Positions 18,975-31,884 of a DNA stretch of 64,000 nt are shown piece after piece (position 1 is the first letter of the stretch; each line of letters begins with the position of its first letter). The stretch lies in contig OX442314.1 of NCBI GenBank assembly GCA_949358305.1, positions 45,702,581 to 45,766,580 of the forward strand, given 5' to 3'. The notes under the pieces were generated by a model. It saw only the letters and a list, made by a program, of their open reading frames with translations, searched no databases and had not been told where the DNA came from. Made by a program: the position numbers and the translations under genes. The stretch comes from Strigamia acuminata. Its lineage: Eukaryota; Arthropoda; Chilopoda; Geophilomorpha; Linotaeniidae.

Positions 18975-19343
18975 ATGGTCAATCGGATGGCTGCGACTTC
19001 CCGTCGCTGTAAATTCAGGCGCTCATCAAAACCTGCGATTCCCGTTCGTGCGACTAAAACTTCTTTTGTTCGAGAAGCAATTCAGGTTATGGAACGAGAT
19101 GGCCAGGCGATGATAGACAAAATCGCCAAAAGACAAAGACAGAGACAGAAGAAAAAAATAAAATTGAATAGTGTTTCATCTGCGAACAACCCAAGCACAT
19201 CCAGACGGTTTCTGCCGTATTTGAATCCGATGATTGCGTCAACAAGAACAGTTATTCTACGACAGAAAAAAATCGAAAAAGATTATCATGACCAACCCAC
19301 CGAATGTCTCATCACTGGCAAACAAGTGTTTCGATATCTATAA
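18975..19343 (+). CDS. Small basic hypothetical protein, unit 2
   Basis: Same product and context as 4133-4501. Confidence 0.4.
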   Translation: MVNRMAATSRRCKFRRSSKPAIPVRATKTSFVREAIQVMERDGQAMIDKIAKRQRQRQKKKIKLNSVSSANNPSTSRRFLPYLNPMIASTRTVILRQKKIEKDYHDQPTECLITGKQVFRYL

Positions 19344-19585
19344 TCAGTTGGAAATAAATTCACATATTTATTGTTCACCAATTCTGGATTTTTTCTCATT
19401 TCTTGCTCATCAATTCTGCAGTTTTGTGATCGTCTGCTATCCTGCACATTGAAGCTGCGATATACGCATTGGGATACCAAAATTCGTCTCAGGTTTTCGT
19501 GAAACTCCGGTCGAGGTACGTAGTCAGCATTCGGGTATAGAGAAAACGTGGATTTCCTGGTGTTGAGATTTCCAAGCTGACCCAT
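19286..19585 (-). CDS. Small hypothetical protein, convergent partner, unit 2
   Basis: Same as 4444-4743. Confidence 0.35.
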   Translation of the reverse strand: MGQLGNLNTRKSTFSLYPNADYVPRPEFHENLRRILVSQCVYRSFNVQDSRRSQNCRIDEQEMRKNPELVNNKYVNLFPTDYRYRNTCLPVMRHSVGWS

Positions 19586-20084
19586 GCAAAACAAGAATTT
19601 ATTGATAAATATTACTTTATATTTGGACGAATTTCTAAAGAAAATTTTACTTTTTGAATTAATTTCATCGAAGAAACAAATAATTCACAAGTTTAGGGAA
19701 TGGTTCTGTTTTCGCGATGTGAATGGGAATACGGTGTATAAACAGCATTTTTTGTACAGAAAAATAAAAAAAACTGGTATTTATTTTGACTCAATATAAC
19801 TAGGTCTAACAAATAGCAAATATTGTTTTTGCAGCACCAAGATGTCGGTGCCACTAATCCTCACGCTCCTTCCAATCGGCCAACACGTCGCTTTATTCAT
19901 TTTTACCAAGAGATGGCGCAAAATTCAACTTCACATCGGGTTTTACTCTCACCCTGCAACCTCATGTTTTCCATTCGCTAGCTAATACCCACTGCGCGCT
20001 TGAGAAAATCATTTCACATTTGTTTGCCGAAAAATATGAATTGGGGTATGATCTGACGTTCAATATTGCCACTTCTAAACTTAC

Positions 20085-20197
20085 CTTTGACTTTTGTTTT
20101 GTAGTTTGCTGATCTGTAAGATCCATAAGTCTATTCAAGGCTCCGTGATCTTCAGTGCCGCAGCACGAAAACATTGTGGCCAAATCATAACCAACTG
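20085..20197 (-). other. Isolated coding-type exon, unit 2
   Basis: Same exon and splice signals as 5243-5355. Confidence 0.45.
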
Positions 20198-21170
20198 CTG
20201 AAAATGAAGACATAAATGAAATTCTCACTAGATTACTGTAAGAAAGTGAGAGCATAGATCAATATTATTTATGAAAAGTATGTTCCTAATGTTTGATTTA
20301 ATTTTAATTTTAGAATAAGTTGTATTTGGATGTGGATTAATGATTTCTATCAGCATAAAGTCAGTGATTGATTGCAAAACAAACATTTTTCGCACACTCA
20401 GCTTGAACTCGTTACTTTTCAAATCCAAAATGACGAGTAAACAACAGTCGGTGTGATTATTCGAGTTTATTTTATTCGTGTTTGAAGACACAAGCTGATG
20501 CACGTTGGTGCAAACCCATTCAAATGCCAGGTATGTTTAAGGAAAAACCCATTGACGTGTCATTTGTGGGCTTATTCTTTCGTTGAAACTTGGGATTTAA
20601 AAAAAAAATCATTCTAGAACCCATACACGAGAAAAACCATTTAAGTGTCGCTTGTGTAGTTATTCATGCATTCGAAATGGGCAATTAGAAAGACAAAGCT
20701 AGGCATACAAGAGAAAAACAATTTAATTAACAATTAAATTGTGCATTTAAATTTTTTAATTTAAATATCATTCTTTTTTCAAACTCATAAATTTAGAATA
20801 CGGTACTGAAAATTCGTGTCGATTCGTGTTTTTGTGAGAAATGGGAATAGCTGGAGCCTCTGGGATGCTCGCCTGGATATTTGCTAGCGTCAAAGAGAAG
20901 AAATCATTTTTTATAAATGTTTAGAAAACATCAAAAGTGACCCGGGAGTTTGAGGCAGAAGGGAATTTGTTTTTGCTCGGTATTGCTGTAAGGATATGGG
21001 GGAAAAGTGCACTTTTTCACTTGACTACTTGCTTATAAAATAAACCAATAATATTTGAATTCTTTTAATTTCAGAATGTTTATTTCCGATGTGATTGAGT
21101 GATATCCTATCTGTCAGTTTACGAAGCAAACGTTTTATACACGGATCTTGGAGTCTCGTTAATATTCAAA

Positions 21171-21905
21171 ATGGAGAGGAAACAAGAGCGTTACAGTTGC
21201 AATCTATGTGATTATTCGTGCTCATTTTATTCAGTTTTGAAGAATCACATGCTTATACATACGGGTGAAAAACCCTTCAAATGCCAAATGTGTTCAATTT
21301 CTTTTAGGCTTAAAGGAAAATTAGTTATCCACATGCGAACTCACACAGGTGAAAAACCATTCAAGTGCCATTTATGTGATTATTCTTGTATTGAAAGTGG
21401 AAATTTAAAAAAGCATATTGCAACTCACACAGGTGAAAAACCATTCAAGTGCCATTTGTGTGATTATTCTTGTATTCAAAGTGGAAATTTAAAAAACCAT
21501 ATTGCAACTCATACGGGTGAAAAACCATTCAAGTGCCATCTTTGTACTTATTCCTGTATTGAAAGTGGGGTTTTAAGAAGACATATTGCAACTCATACGG
21601 GTGAAAAACCATTCAAGTGCCATCTTTGTGCTTATTCCTGTATTACAAGTGGGGATTTAAGAAAACATATTGCAACTCATACGGGTGAAAAACCATTCAA
21701 GTGCCATCTTTGTGCTTATTCCTGTGTTAGAAATGGGGATTTAAAAACTCATTTGTTAATACATACGGGTGAAAAACCATTCAAGTGTCATTTATGTGAT
21801 TACGCCAGTATTAAAAGTTGTAATTTAAAAAAAGCATATTGCAACTCACACTTGAAAAAAACCATTCAAGTGCCATCATTGTGGTTATTTCTGTGCGCAT
21901 TGTAA
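21171..21905 (+). CDS. C2H2 zinc-finger protein, frameshifted C-terminus, unit 2
   Basis: Same gene as 6329-7063, with the same terminal frameshift. It has a silent G at 21515 in a Thr codon of a linker where units 1 and 3 have A. The shared frameshift predates the unit duplication. Confidence 0.75.
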   Translation: MERKQERYSCNLCDYSCSFYSVLKNHMLIHTGEKPFKCQMCSISFRLKGKLVIHMRTHTGEKPFKCHLCDYSCIESGNLKKHIATHTGEKPFKCHLCDYSCIQSGNLKNHIATHTGEKPFKCHLCTYSCIESGVLRRHIATHTGEKPFKCHLCAYSCITSGDLRKHIATHTGEKPFKCHLCAYSCVRNGDLKTHLLIHTGEKPFKCHLCDYASIKSCNLKKAYCNSHLKKTIQVPSLWLFLCAL

Positions 21906-22213
21906 TACTTTGAAAAAACATTTAACAAAGCATAACAAAAATGCAGAAAAGTGAAAATTTGTTTCAATTTGTGTTTCCATAAAATAAAACGTGTTGTGAT
22001 TGTAAATTTTTCTAACTGCATTTTTATGAGATGATGTTCTTAATTTTTGAAATTTATATTTTGTTTTTACTCGTATTATAAGGTGAGGCCCAAAATATTA
22101 TGAACACATGGGATTTGTTTGTTTTGATATCATCTCGTCGTTTTATGGTTTTCTAACCTATTCCAATCGCTTTTTTTACATTAAAATAACCAAGTTAAAG
22201 CTGCGTCTGCAGG

Positions 22214-22383
22214 CCACCAGGTGGCGCTCCGACCCAGCCGTCCAGGGGGCGCTGGGGGCGTTTTCATCAACGGCACGCCACCAGCGCTTCCTGGACGACT
22301 CGATATGGCGCCACCTAGTGCTCATTAAAATCGATAACGCGCCACCAGCGCCCCCTTCCCTGGATGCCGTGGGTGCGCCACCT
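22214..22383. promoter_or_regulatory. Cluster of CTCF-type motifs, unit 2
   Basis: Same motif set as 7372-7541, with no difference seen. Confidence 0.6.
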
Positions 22384-22414
22384 GCAGGGATCAAACACAA
22401 CTAAATGCCGACGA

Positions 22415-22494
22415 CCAATCGTGACACACTTAAATATCACATGACAAAGCCAATTTCAGCCAATTGCATGGCAAAGAAATCGGCTTTATCCAAT
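22415..22494 (+). promoter_or_regulatory. Four CCAAT boxes before unit 3
   Basis: Same arrangement as 7573-7652, upstream of the candidate spliced unit at 22832. Confidence 0.4.
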
Positions 22495-22831
22495 CGCAAT
22501 GCAAAGAAAGAGACCTTTCGCCTAGAATCTTTAGATAGCGAAGCACCCCTCCCCCTGACCGAACCGGCAGCCAGGCCCCTCCCCCCGAGCGGTCGGCCCG
22601 CCAGCGTGCACCCGGGCCCGACCGGACCCAGTCGCAACAATGCCCCGCCGCCGACAATGTCCAACTTTGCGCAGCAACAAGCCCCTCGTTTTTAGGCTCA
22701 ACAAACAACAGCAACTCCCTCAGCTTTAGGCCTGCTCTGCAGCAGCTGACCAAATAATAACTTTGCAGAGCCTTTAGGCACAGGGGGGCGGGGAAGCTGT
22801 TTTTTTTTTAGCATTAATTATAATTCCTGAT

Positions 22832-24084
22832 ATGGAAAATGGTTTAGCAAGTGAATTGAGGTGAGTGGCTTTTTGGGTTGATCATTAACTTTAGCATTAA
22901 TGTTTTTAGTTTTCATTGATTTTTGTTTTGTTAGTTGTTGGGGAATTAACGATATCGCGGCTACGCCGCGAAATCAGGCACGACAGTTGATTTCACTGGC
23001 GCTTTTATTCATTTCCGTCTCCCAACGTTGAAAACACACATTTACAATTTATTTTCTTAGTTTTTCAGATGGTTTGCATTCCTTTAAACGGCTCTCCTTC
23101 TGCGGAACCTCGGGAAAGGTAGGTTTGTTGGATAATTCGATTTTTATTTCTTGATTTAATGCATTTTTTGTCTGATTTTCGCACGATTTTTACATTATTT
23201 TTAAGGTCATTTGGACTGCCCAAATGGACTGCCCAAATGGACTGCCCAATATTTCAGATAAGTATTTTTTTTTTTTTTTTGGCGAATTGGTTCTTCGTGT
23301 TCTTTTCCATATCATTGTAGGTTCTTGTGAATGCCGCCATATTTACTTTTCTCGTTTTTTTTGCCATTTTAATGAAAATTTTTACAGAAATACTTGTTTA
23401 TTTTTTTGCCCCAATATTTATATGCCTGGCGGATTTGGGGCCTGGGGATTGACCCGCTCCGGCATCGGGCAACGGGTCCAATGGCGTGGCTCGGCTCGGC
23501 TCGGCTCGGCTCGGCTCGGCTCGGCTCGGCTCGGCTCGGCTCGGCTCGGTCGAGAGCGCCGCCACCGCCCGACACGGGCGCTGCCGGCGCGCTGCTCGTT
23601 ACGGTGCATAGCAGGCGCGCAGGCCTATTTTTGTGTTCGCATTTCGTCTCTCCGTTTCCAGCTGGCCCTTTTCGTTCGGCGCTTCCCGGCGAGAAAGTAT
23701 CGCACGTACGATGCCCGTTTACGCAGTGAGTAGGCTTTTTCTTTCTCGTCCCGGTGCGTTAGAAGGCGAGGTGGGTGAGATTTTTGCTTTCTATTCCAGC
23801 AATTACGCGTACAGTTTGTTAGGGTTATCGTAAGGGTTATTGTGCTTGTTGTCTGCATCGTTCTTTTATCGTTTTTCTTTCTCGTTTCAGCTCCCGGACA
23901 CGCCAAGCTGGGCCCAACGTCGCGGCAAAATCCTTCTCCGAGTGGAAGGTTTTTGTTGATTTGATTTTTATTTTTACTCATTTATCGATTTATTGATGTT
24001 TCAGGTACTGGACACTCCAAGCTGGGTCCGAGGCAACATCGCAGGCAGGGGGCAGCAGGAATTCCTTCTCCATTCAACATCCAG

Positions 24085-24136
<52 letters not shown>

Positions 24137-24552
24137 TTCTTTTTCTTTTTTTTTTTCTTTCTCGCCGAGTAAGTATGAGCACGCGAGGCGTTTTTGGGCT
24201 GTATTCATTGATTTTTGTTCTTTTTGCAGCTGGTTTCGACCACCCGACGACCCCCGCACACCCCCCGGACTACGCCACGGACACGTGAGGTTGGATACGG
24301 CGAGTTTGGCCGATGAAAACTTTTTTTTTGGCCCAATTTTGGGTTTGGCCGCCATCTCGGGACTTCTGTCAGATAAGTGTCGTCTGATCTCGGTTTTAAA
24401 TAAACTATCCACAATCTTTAGATAGTTTATTAAAAACTTAAATTTATATCTAGGATTTTCAAATGACGACTGCAGCTTGTTTCGACCGCCCAAAGGCCCC
24501 TGGACAGCCCCCGACTGCCCCCGACTGCCCCCGACTTTGGTGACACTAGAAG
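22832..24552 (+). other. Candidate spliced transcription unit, copy 3
   Basis: Same modules as 950-2671. The paired ones are at 23891-23948, 24005-24088, 24230-24284 and 24476-24552, with splice signals retained. Confidence 0.4.
23488..23547 (+). repeat. GGCTC run, 12 copies (unit 3)
   Basis: Twelve copies followed by GGTCGAGAGC. Confidence 0.95.
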
Positions 24553-25699
24553 GTGAGGTGGCCTTTTTTTTGTTCTTTACTTCTAAGCTTTTTTGGCGTA
24601 AAAAGTGCATTTTTGGGCAGGAAAATTGCAATTTTTGGTAAAAAAAATTGCATTTTTGGTGAGGAAAGTGCACTTTTGAAGGAAAAAGAATGCATTTTGG
24701 TGTGGAAGGTTACATTCTCCGAAAGGAAAATTGCATTTTTGGGCAGGAAAATTGCATTTTTGGTGCGGAAATTGCATTTTTTGTGAGGATAATTACAATT
24801 TTTGGGAGGAAAATTGCATTTTCCTCCCAATTGCAGTTTTTTGGCCTAATTTTGGGTTTTTTTTCCCACCTTTTTCCGATTTTGGCAATTTTTCGTGCTT
24901 TCCAGGAACCAAAAATGCACTTTTTAGGCCGAAAATGCATTTTCGGTTCCCAACCGTGCACTTTTAGTTGATTATCTAATCGTTTTTTGGCTTTGAACGA
25001 GTTGATTCTAGCAAATGTTGAGCATGCACAGTTCTGAGTGTTCTGGAATCAAGTTCTGTTGATTGCAGGACTAGTTGGCCAATAATATCTTATCAGGAAA
25101 TGAATGTATTAGTACACTCGTTTCCTGATAAGAAATCATTCGGATAAACTTAAGTCTTTGCAATAAAAGTTTACCAAAGAATCAACCCCAAACGTGGAGT
25201 ATGAGAAAGAATCGGTTTTTCAATAATCCGCTTCTAAAAAACACGACACGTTTCCATCTGAGAAATTCGAGAGAATCGATTTTTCGATTTGAAATTGAAT
25301 GGGCCAAAAAATAAATTTTTACTTCGAAAATTGAATATTTTAGTTGGAAAAATGAATTTTTGTCTAAAAAAAATGAATTTTTCGTCTAAAGAAATGAACT
25401 TTTCGTCTAAAAAGTGAATTTTTCGATCAAAAAATGAATTTTTCGATCAAAAAAATGAATTTTTCGATAAAAAAATGAATTTTTCGATAAAAAAAATGAA
25501 TTTTTCGTCTAAAAAAATGAATTTTTCGTCTAAAAAGTGAATTTTTCGATCAAAAAATGAATTTTTCGATAAAAAAAAATGAATTTTTCGATAAAAAAAT
25601 GAATTTTTCGATAAAAAAATGAATTTTCCGATAAAAAAAATGAATTTTTCGTCTAAAGAAATGAATTTTTCGTCTAAAACCACCGGCAGTATTGCCATT

Positions 25700-25918
25700 T
25701 CATTGAGCAACCATTATAACACGATTCACTTCAGTATTAGAATCGTTTCCTAAAGGAAGTCCTCTATTCGGTGCATACGGAGTCATTCTCTTAACCATTC
25801 GAATGCAATCGATAATCGGGCAAACAGATGCGCAGAGTGTGCAACCCGTGCACTTGTCAGTTGCCCATTTTTTGAGATGGCGGGTGACGTATCCAGAGTT
25901 TTCATGTCTTTTTGACAA
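25700..25918 (-). pseudogene. DPYD-like C-terminal 4Fe-4S exon, unit 3
   Basis: Same as 3819-4037, with no difference seen. Confidence 0.75.
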
Positions 25919-26013
25919 CCGTAAGTGCTTCCAATTGACTTCTAAGCTCGCAAATAATAATTTAGACTAATCGAACGTTCGTTTTCAATGCACAAAATGC
26001 AGCCAATGTCTGT

Positions 26014-26382
26014 ATGGTCAATCGGATGGCTGCGACTTCCCGTCGCTGTAAATTCAGGCGCTCATCAAAACCTGCGATTCCCGTTCGTGCGACTAAAACT
26101 TCTTTTGTTCGAGAAGCAATTCAGGTTATGGAACGAGATGGCCAGGCGATGATAGACAAAATCGCCAAAAGACAAAGACAGAGACAGAAGAAAAAAATAA
26201 AATTGAATAGTGTTTCATCTGCGAACAACCCAAGCACATCCAGACGGTTTCTGCCGTATTTGAATCCGATGATTGCGTCAACAAGAACAGTTATTCTACG
26301 ACAGAAAAAAATCGAAAAAGATTATCATGACCAACCCACCGAATGTCTCATCACTGGCAAACAAGTGTTTCGATATCTATAA
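26014..26382 (+). CDS. Small basic hypothetical protein, unit 3
   Basis: Same product and context as 4133-4501. Confidence 0.4.
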   Translation: MVNRMAATSRRCKFRRSSKPAIPVRATKTSFVREAIQVMERDGQAMIDKIAKRQRQRQKKKIKLNSVSSANNPSTSRRFLPYLNPMIASTRTVILRQKKIEKDYHDQPTECLITGKQVFRYL

Positions 26383-26624
26383 TCAGTTGGAAATAAATTC
26401 ACATATTTATTGTTCACCAATTCTGGATTTTTTCTCATTTCTTGCTCATCAATTCTGCAGTTTTGTGATCGTCTGCTATCCTGCACATTGAAGCTGCGAT
26501 ATACGCATTGGGATACCAAAATTCGTCTCAGGTTTTCGTGAAACTCCGGTCGAGGTACGTAGTCAGCATTCGGGTATAGAGAAAACGTGGATTTCCTGGT
26601 GTTGAGATTTCCAAGCTGACCCAT
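26325..26624 (-). CDS. Small hypothetical protein, convergent partner, unit 3
   Basis: Same as 4444-4743. Confidence 0.35.
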   Translation of the reverse strand: MGQLGNLNTRKSTFSLYPNADYVPRPEFHENLRRILVSQCVYRSFNVQDSRRSQNCRIDEQEMRKNPELVNNKYVNLFPTDYRYRNTCLPVMRHSVGWS

Positions 26625-27123
26625 GCAAAACAAGAATTTATTGATAAATATTACTTTATATTTGGACGAATTTCTAAAGAAAATTTTACTTTTTGAATTA
26701 ATTTCATCGAAGAAACAAATAATTCACAAGTTTAGGGAATGGTTCTGTTTTCGCGATGTGAATGGGAATACGGTGTATAAACAGCATTTTTTGTACAGAA
26801 AAATAAAAAAAACTGGTATTTATTTTGACTCAATATAACTAGGTCTAACAAATAGCAAATATTGTTTTTGCAGCACCAAGATGTCGGTGCCACTAATCCT
26901 CACGCTCCTTCCAATCGGCCAACACGTCGCTTTATTCATTTTTACCAAGAGATGGCGCAAAATTCAACTTCACATCGGGTTTTACTCTCACCCTGCAACC
27001 TCATGTTTTCCATTCGCTAGCTAATACCCACTGCGCGCTTGAGAAAATCATTTCACATTTGTTTGCCGAAAAATATGAATTGGGGTATGATCTGACGTTC
27101 AATATTGCCACTTCTAAACTTAC

Positions 27124-27236
27124 CTTTGACTTTTGTTTTGTAGTTTGCTGATCTGTAAGATCCATAAGTCTATTCAAGGCTCCGTGATCTTCAGTGCCGC
27201 AGCACGAAAACATTGTGGCCAAATCATAACCAACTG
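27124..27236 (-). other. Isolated coding-type exon, unit 3
   Basis: Same exon and splice signals as 5243-5355. Confidence 0.45.
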
Positions 27237-28209
27237 CTGAAAATGAAGACATAAATGAAATTCTCACTAGATTACTGTAAGAAAGTGAGAGCATAGATCA
27301 ATATTATTTATGAAAAGTATGTTCCTAATGTTTGATTTAATTTTAATTTTAGAATAAGTTGTATTTGGATGTGGATTAATGATTTCTATCAGCATAAAGT
27401 CAGTGATTGATTGCAAAACAAACATTTTTCGCACACTCAGCTTGAACTCGTTACTTTTCAAATCCAAAATGACGAGTAAACAACAGTCGGTGTGATTATT
27501 CGAGTTTATTTTATTCGTGTTTGAAGACACAAGCTGATGCACGTTGGTGCAAACCCATTCAAATGCCAGGTATGTTTAAGGAAAAACCCATTGACGTGTC
27601 ATTTGTGGGCTTATTCTTTCGTTGAAACTTGGGATTTAAAAAAAAAATCATTCTAGAACCCATACACGAGAAAAACCATTTAAGTGTCGCTTGTGTAGTT
27701 ATTCATGCATTCGAAATGGGCAATTAGAAAGACAAAGCTAGGCATACAAGAGAAAAACAATTTAATTAACAATTAAATTGTGCATTTAAATTTTTTAATT
27801 TAAATATCATTCTTTTTTCAAACTCATAAATTTAGAATACGGTACTGAAAATTCGTGTCGATTCGTGTTTTTGTGAGAAATGGGAATAGCTGGAGCCTCT
27901 GGGATGCTCGCCTGGATATTTGCTAGCGTCAAAGAGAAGAAATCATTTTTTATAAATGTTTAGAAAACATCAAAAGTGACCCGGGAGTTTGAGGCAGAAG
28001 GGAATTTGTTTTTGCTCGGTATTGCTGTAAGGATATGGGGGAAAAGTGCACTTTTTCACTTGACTACTTGCTTATAAAATAAACCAATAATATTTGAATT
28101 CTTTTAATTTCAGAATGTTTATTTCCGATGTGATTGAGTGATATCCTATCTGTCAGTTTACGAAGCAAACGTTTTATACACGGATCTTGGAGTCTCGTTA
28201 ATATTCAAA

Positions 28210-28944
28210 ATGGAGAGGAAACAAGAGCGTTACAGTTGCAATCTATGTGATTATTCGTGCTCATTTTATTCAGTTTTGAAGAATCACATGCTTATACATA
28301 CGGGTGAAAAACCCTTCAAATGCCAAATGTGTTCAATTTCTTTTAGGCTTAAAGGAAAATTAGTTATCCACATGCGAACTCACACAGGTGAAAAACCATT
28401 CAAGTGCCATTTATGTGATTATTCTTGTATTGAAAGTGGAAATTTAAAAAAGCATATTGCAACTCACACAGGTGAAAAACCATTCAAGTGCCATTTGTGT
28501 GATTATTCTTGTATTCAAAGTGGAAATTTAAAAAACCATATTGCAACTCATACAGGTGAAAAACCATTCAAGTGCCATCTTTGTACTTATTCCTGTATTG
28601 AAAGTGGGGTTTTAAGAAGACATATTGCAACTCATACGGGTGAAAAACCATTCAAGTGCCATCTTTGTGCTTATTCCTGTATTACAAGTGGGGATTTAAG
28701 AAAACATATTGCAACTCATACGGGTGAAAAACCATTCAAGTGCCATCTTTGTGCTTATTCCTGTGTTAGAAATGGGGATTTAAAAACTCATTTGTTAATA
28801 CATACGGGTGAAAAACCATTCAAGTGTCATTTATGTGATTACGCCAGTATTAAAAGTTGTAATTTAAAAAAAGCATATTGCAACTCACACTTGAAAAAAA
28901 CCATTCAAGTGCCATCATTGTGGTTATTTCTGTGCGCATTGTAA
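28210..28944 (+). CDS. C2H2 zinc-finger protein, frameshifted C-terminus, unit 3
   Basis: Same gene as 6329-7063 with no difference seen, including the terminal frameshift. Confidence 0.75.
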   Translation: MERKQERYSCNLCDYSCSFYSVLKNHMLIHTGEKPFKCQMCSISFRLKGKLVIHMRTHTGEKPFKCHLCDYSCIESGNLKKHIATHTGEKPFKCHLCDYSCIQSGNLKNHIATHTGEKPFKCHLCTYSCIESGVLRRHIATHTGEKPFKCHLCAYSCITSGDLRKHIATHTGEKPFKCHLCAYSCVRNGDLKTHLLIHTGEKPFKCHLCDYASIKSCNLKKAYCNSHLKKTIQVPSLWLFLCAL

Positions 28945-29252
28945 TACTTTGAAAAAACATTTAACAAAGCATAACAAAAATGCAGAAAAGTGAAAATTTG
29001 TTTCAATTTGTGTTTCCATAAAATAAAACGTGTTGTGATTGTAAATTTTTCTAACTGCATTTTTATGAGATGATGTTCTTAATTTTTGAAATTTATATTT
29101 TGTTTTTACTCGTATTATAAGGTGAGGCCCAAAATATTATGAACACATGGGATTTGTTTGTTTTGATATCATCTCGTCGTTTTATGGTTTTCTAACCTAT
29201 TCCAATCGCTTTTTTTACATTAAAATAACCAAGTTAAAGCTGCGTCTGCAGG

Positions 29253-29422
29253 CCACCAGGTGGCGCTCCGACCCAGCCGTCCAGGGGGCGCTGGGGGCGT
29301 TTTCATCAACGGCACGCCACCAGCGCTTCCTGGACGACTCGATATGGCGCCACCTAGTGCTCATTAAAATCGATAACGCGCCACCAGCGCCCCCTTCCCT
29401 GGATGCCGTGGGTGCGCCACCT
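29253..29422. promoter_or_regulatory. Cluster of CTCF-type motifs, unit 3
   Basis: Same motif set as 7372-7541, with no difference seen. Confidence 0.6.
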
Positions 29423-29453
29423 GCAGGGATCAAACACAACTAAATGCCGACGA

Positions 29454-29533
29454 CCAATCGTGACACACTTAAATATCACATGACAAAGCCAATTTCAGCC
29501 AATTGCATGGCAAAGAAATCGGCTTTATCCAAT
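29454..29533 (+). promoter_or_regulatory. Four CCAAT boxes before stub B
   Basis: Same arrangement as 7573-7652. Confidence 0.4.
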
Positions 29534-29870
29534 CGCAATGCAAAGAAAGAGACCTTTCGCCTAGAATCTTTAGATAGCGAAGCACCCCTCCCCCTGACCG
29601 AACCGGCAGCCAGGCCCCTCCCCCCGAGCGGTCGGCCCGCCAGCGTGCACCCGGGCCCGACCGGACCCAGTCGCAACAATGCCCCGCCGCCGACAATGTC
29701 CAACTTTGCGCAGCAACAAGCCCCTCGTTTTTAGGCTCAACAAACAACAGCAACTCCCTCAGCTTTAGGCCTGCTCTGCAGCAGCTGACCAAATAATAAC
29801 TTTGCAGAGCCTTTAGGCACAGGGGGGCGGGGAAGCTGTTTTTTTTTTAGCATTAATTATAATTCCTGAT

Positions 29871-30833
29871 ATGGAAAATGGTTTAGCAAGTGAATTGAGG
29901 TGAGTGGCTTTTTGGGTTGATCATTAACTTTAGCATTAATGTTTTTAGTTTTCATTGATTTTTGTTTTGTTAGTTGTTGGGGAATTAACGATATCGCGGC
30001 TACGCCGCGAAATCAGGCACGACAGTTGATTTCACTGGCGCTTTTATTCATTTCCGTCTCCCAACGTTGAAAACACACATTTACAATTTATTTTCTTAGT
30101 TTTTCAGATGGTTTGCATTCCTTTAAACGGCTCTCCTTCTGCGGAACCTCGGGAAAGGTAGGTTTGTTGGATAATTCGATTTTTATTTCTTGATTTAATG
30201 CATTTTTTGTCTGATTTTCGCACGATTTTTACATTATTTTTAAGGTCATTTGGACTGCCCAAATGGACTGCCCAAATGGACTGCCCAATATTTCAGATAA
30301 GTATTTTTTTTTTTTTTTGGCGAATTGGTTCTTCGTGTTCTTTTCCATATCATTGTAGGTTCTTGTGAATGCCGCCATATTTACTTTTCTCGTTTTTTTT
30401 GCCATTTTAATGAAAATTTTTACAAAAATATTTGTTTATTTTTTTGCCCCAATATTTATATGCCTGGCGGATTTGGGGCCTGGGGATTGACCCGCTCCGG
30501 CATCGGGCAACGGGTCCAATGGCGTGGCTCGGCTCGGCTCGGCTCGGCTCGGCTCGGTCGAGAGCGCCGCCACCGCCCGACACGGGCGCTGCCGGCGCGC
30601 TGCTCGTTACGGTGCATAGCAGGCGCGCAGGCCTATTTTTGTGTTCGCATTTCGTCTCTCCGTTTCCAGCTGGCCCTTTTCGTTCGGCGCTTCCCGGCGA
30701 GAAAGTATCGCACGTACGATGCCCGTTTACGCAGTGAGTAGGCTTTTTCTTTCTCGTCCCGGTGCGTTAGAAGGCGAGGTGGGTGAGATTTTTGCTTTCT
30801 ATTCCAGCAATTACGCGTACAGTTTGTTAGGGT
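29871..30833 (+). pseudogene. Candidate spliced unit, cut by LTR (array B stub)
   Basis: Equivalent of 7990-8952, broken at the same base by the retroelement LTR. Confidence 0.45.
30526..30555 (+). repeat. GGCTC run, 6 copies (stub B)
   Basis: Six copies followed by GGTCGAGAGC, the same length as stub A. Confidence 0.95.
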
Positions 30834-31848
30834 TGTCGCGCTCAACTCTAACCGTCGCTAACTCGTGGGTTGATTACTTAATTCGACTAACTCACTACCG
30901 CTTTGCTCAAGCGGTTTACCCAAAGAAATGATTACACAGATATAAAAGGTAAAATATAATATAGATTTATTCTGTGGGACAATGTACAGATATATCTTAT
31001 ATATATATATAAAAGGTAGGTAAAAGGTAAATCGGAATGGGTGAAGGGAAATGGAAAGGTAAAGGTATGATGAAAGCTGGCTGGAATCGGCGAGGTCGTC
31101 TGTTGTCTCGGTCGTGTCCAAGATGGCGTCCTCGTTGTGGCAACGTGGTGTCGTCTTGGGCCGGCGTGGCAATATGGCGTCCTCGACTCGTCTCTGGCTG
31201 GTCCTTCGGGCTCACGCTGGTCGGGCGCGAGTGAATGCTTAGTTAAAAGGCTTACTTCGGGCTGTTGTCTAGGTTTTTGTGTGGTGTCCGGCGATCACAC
31301 AGCGGCGGACTCTTCTGGCTCCCGGCGGTCACACAGCGGCGGGAACGCTCGTCGTGGTTTAACTGCAGTTTAGGCTTGTGCGACCGTTTGTCTGCACAAC
31401 TCGCTAAACTGGAGTGGTTTTTACTATTTCTAGCTGGTGTGCTAAAATAGTGTGGTAATCTTATCTCGCAGGTTACTCTGCGGAGTTTGACACTGACCAA
31501 ACGTACTCACGGTAAATTGTCCTTTGTCCTTGGTCAATCCCAGTATATTTACTTGGGCCTGATCTTGTAGGACGACGGGTTTACGTGTGTTTCTCGTTTG
31601 ATGGTTGTGTTGGTTCTGCCCGCTCAGTGCAAGGCACATTCCTTTGCACAAAGCGGGGTTGACAGGTGACCGGAATCACCCAATGGTGGGGTGGACGAGC
31701 CATCCCCACTCCCTCAGGGCAGACGCCTGTCCATTGACTAGATGTCAATGCACTGAGGGAAGGGAGACGCGCTTGCGGCTCCCCTTACACCCGAAACGAG
31801 GTCACGAGAGAAACTCTTCGTTGACCCCGGTCCAGTCGGGTCACAACA
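30834..31848 (-). repeat. 3' LTR of retroelement, copy B
   Basis: Same 1015-base LTR as 8953-9967, followed on the right by the polypurine tract (31849-31859). Confidence 0.85.
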
Positions 31849-31884
31849 CTTCCCCCTCCGAGCTCAGACCGTGGGGCTGAGCGA

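Larger units (their letters stand above)
15486..22524. repeat. 7.04 kb tandem unit, copy 2 (array B)
   Basis: Second full unit, 7039 bases, fused on its left to truncated integrase (15485/15486) exactly as copy 1 is. It is distinguished from copies 1 and 3 by C18888 and G21515. It has 12 GGCTC copies followed by GGTC. Confidence 0.9.
22525..29563. repeat. 7.04 kb tandem unit, copy 3 (array B)
   Basis: Third full unit, directly head-to-tail with copy 2 and followed by the stub at 29564. It shares both substitution alleles with copy 1 and the GGCTC length with copy 2. This mosaic suggests unequal exchange or gene conversion between units. Confidence 0.9.
29564..30833. repeat. Truncated 7 kb unit, array B terminal stub
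   Basis: First 1270 bases of the unit, then the retroelement LTR. It shares the six-copy GGCTC run and the other private variants of 7683-8952. Confidence 0.9.
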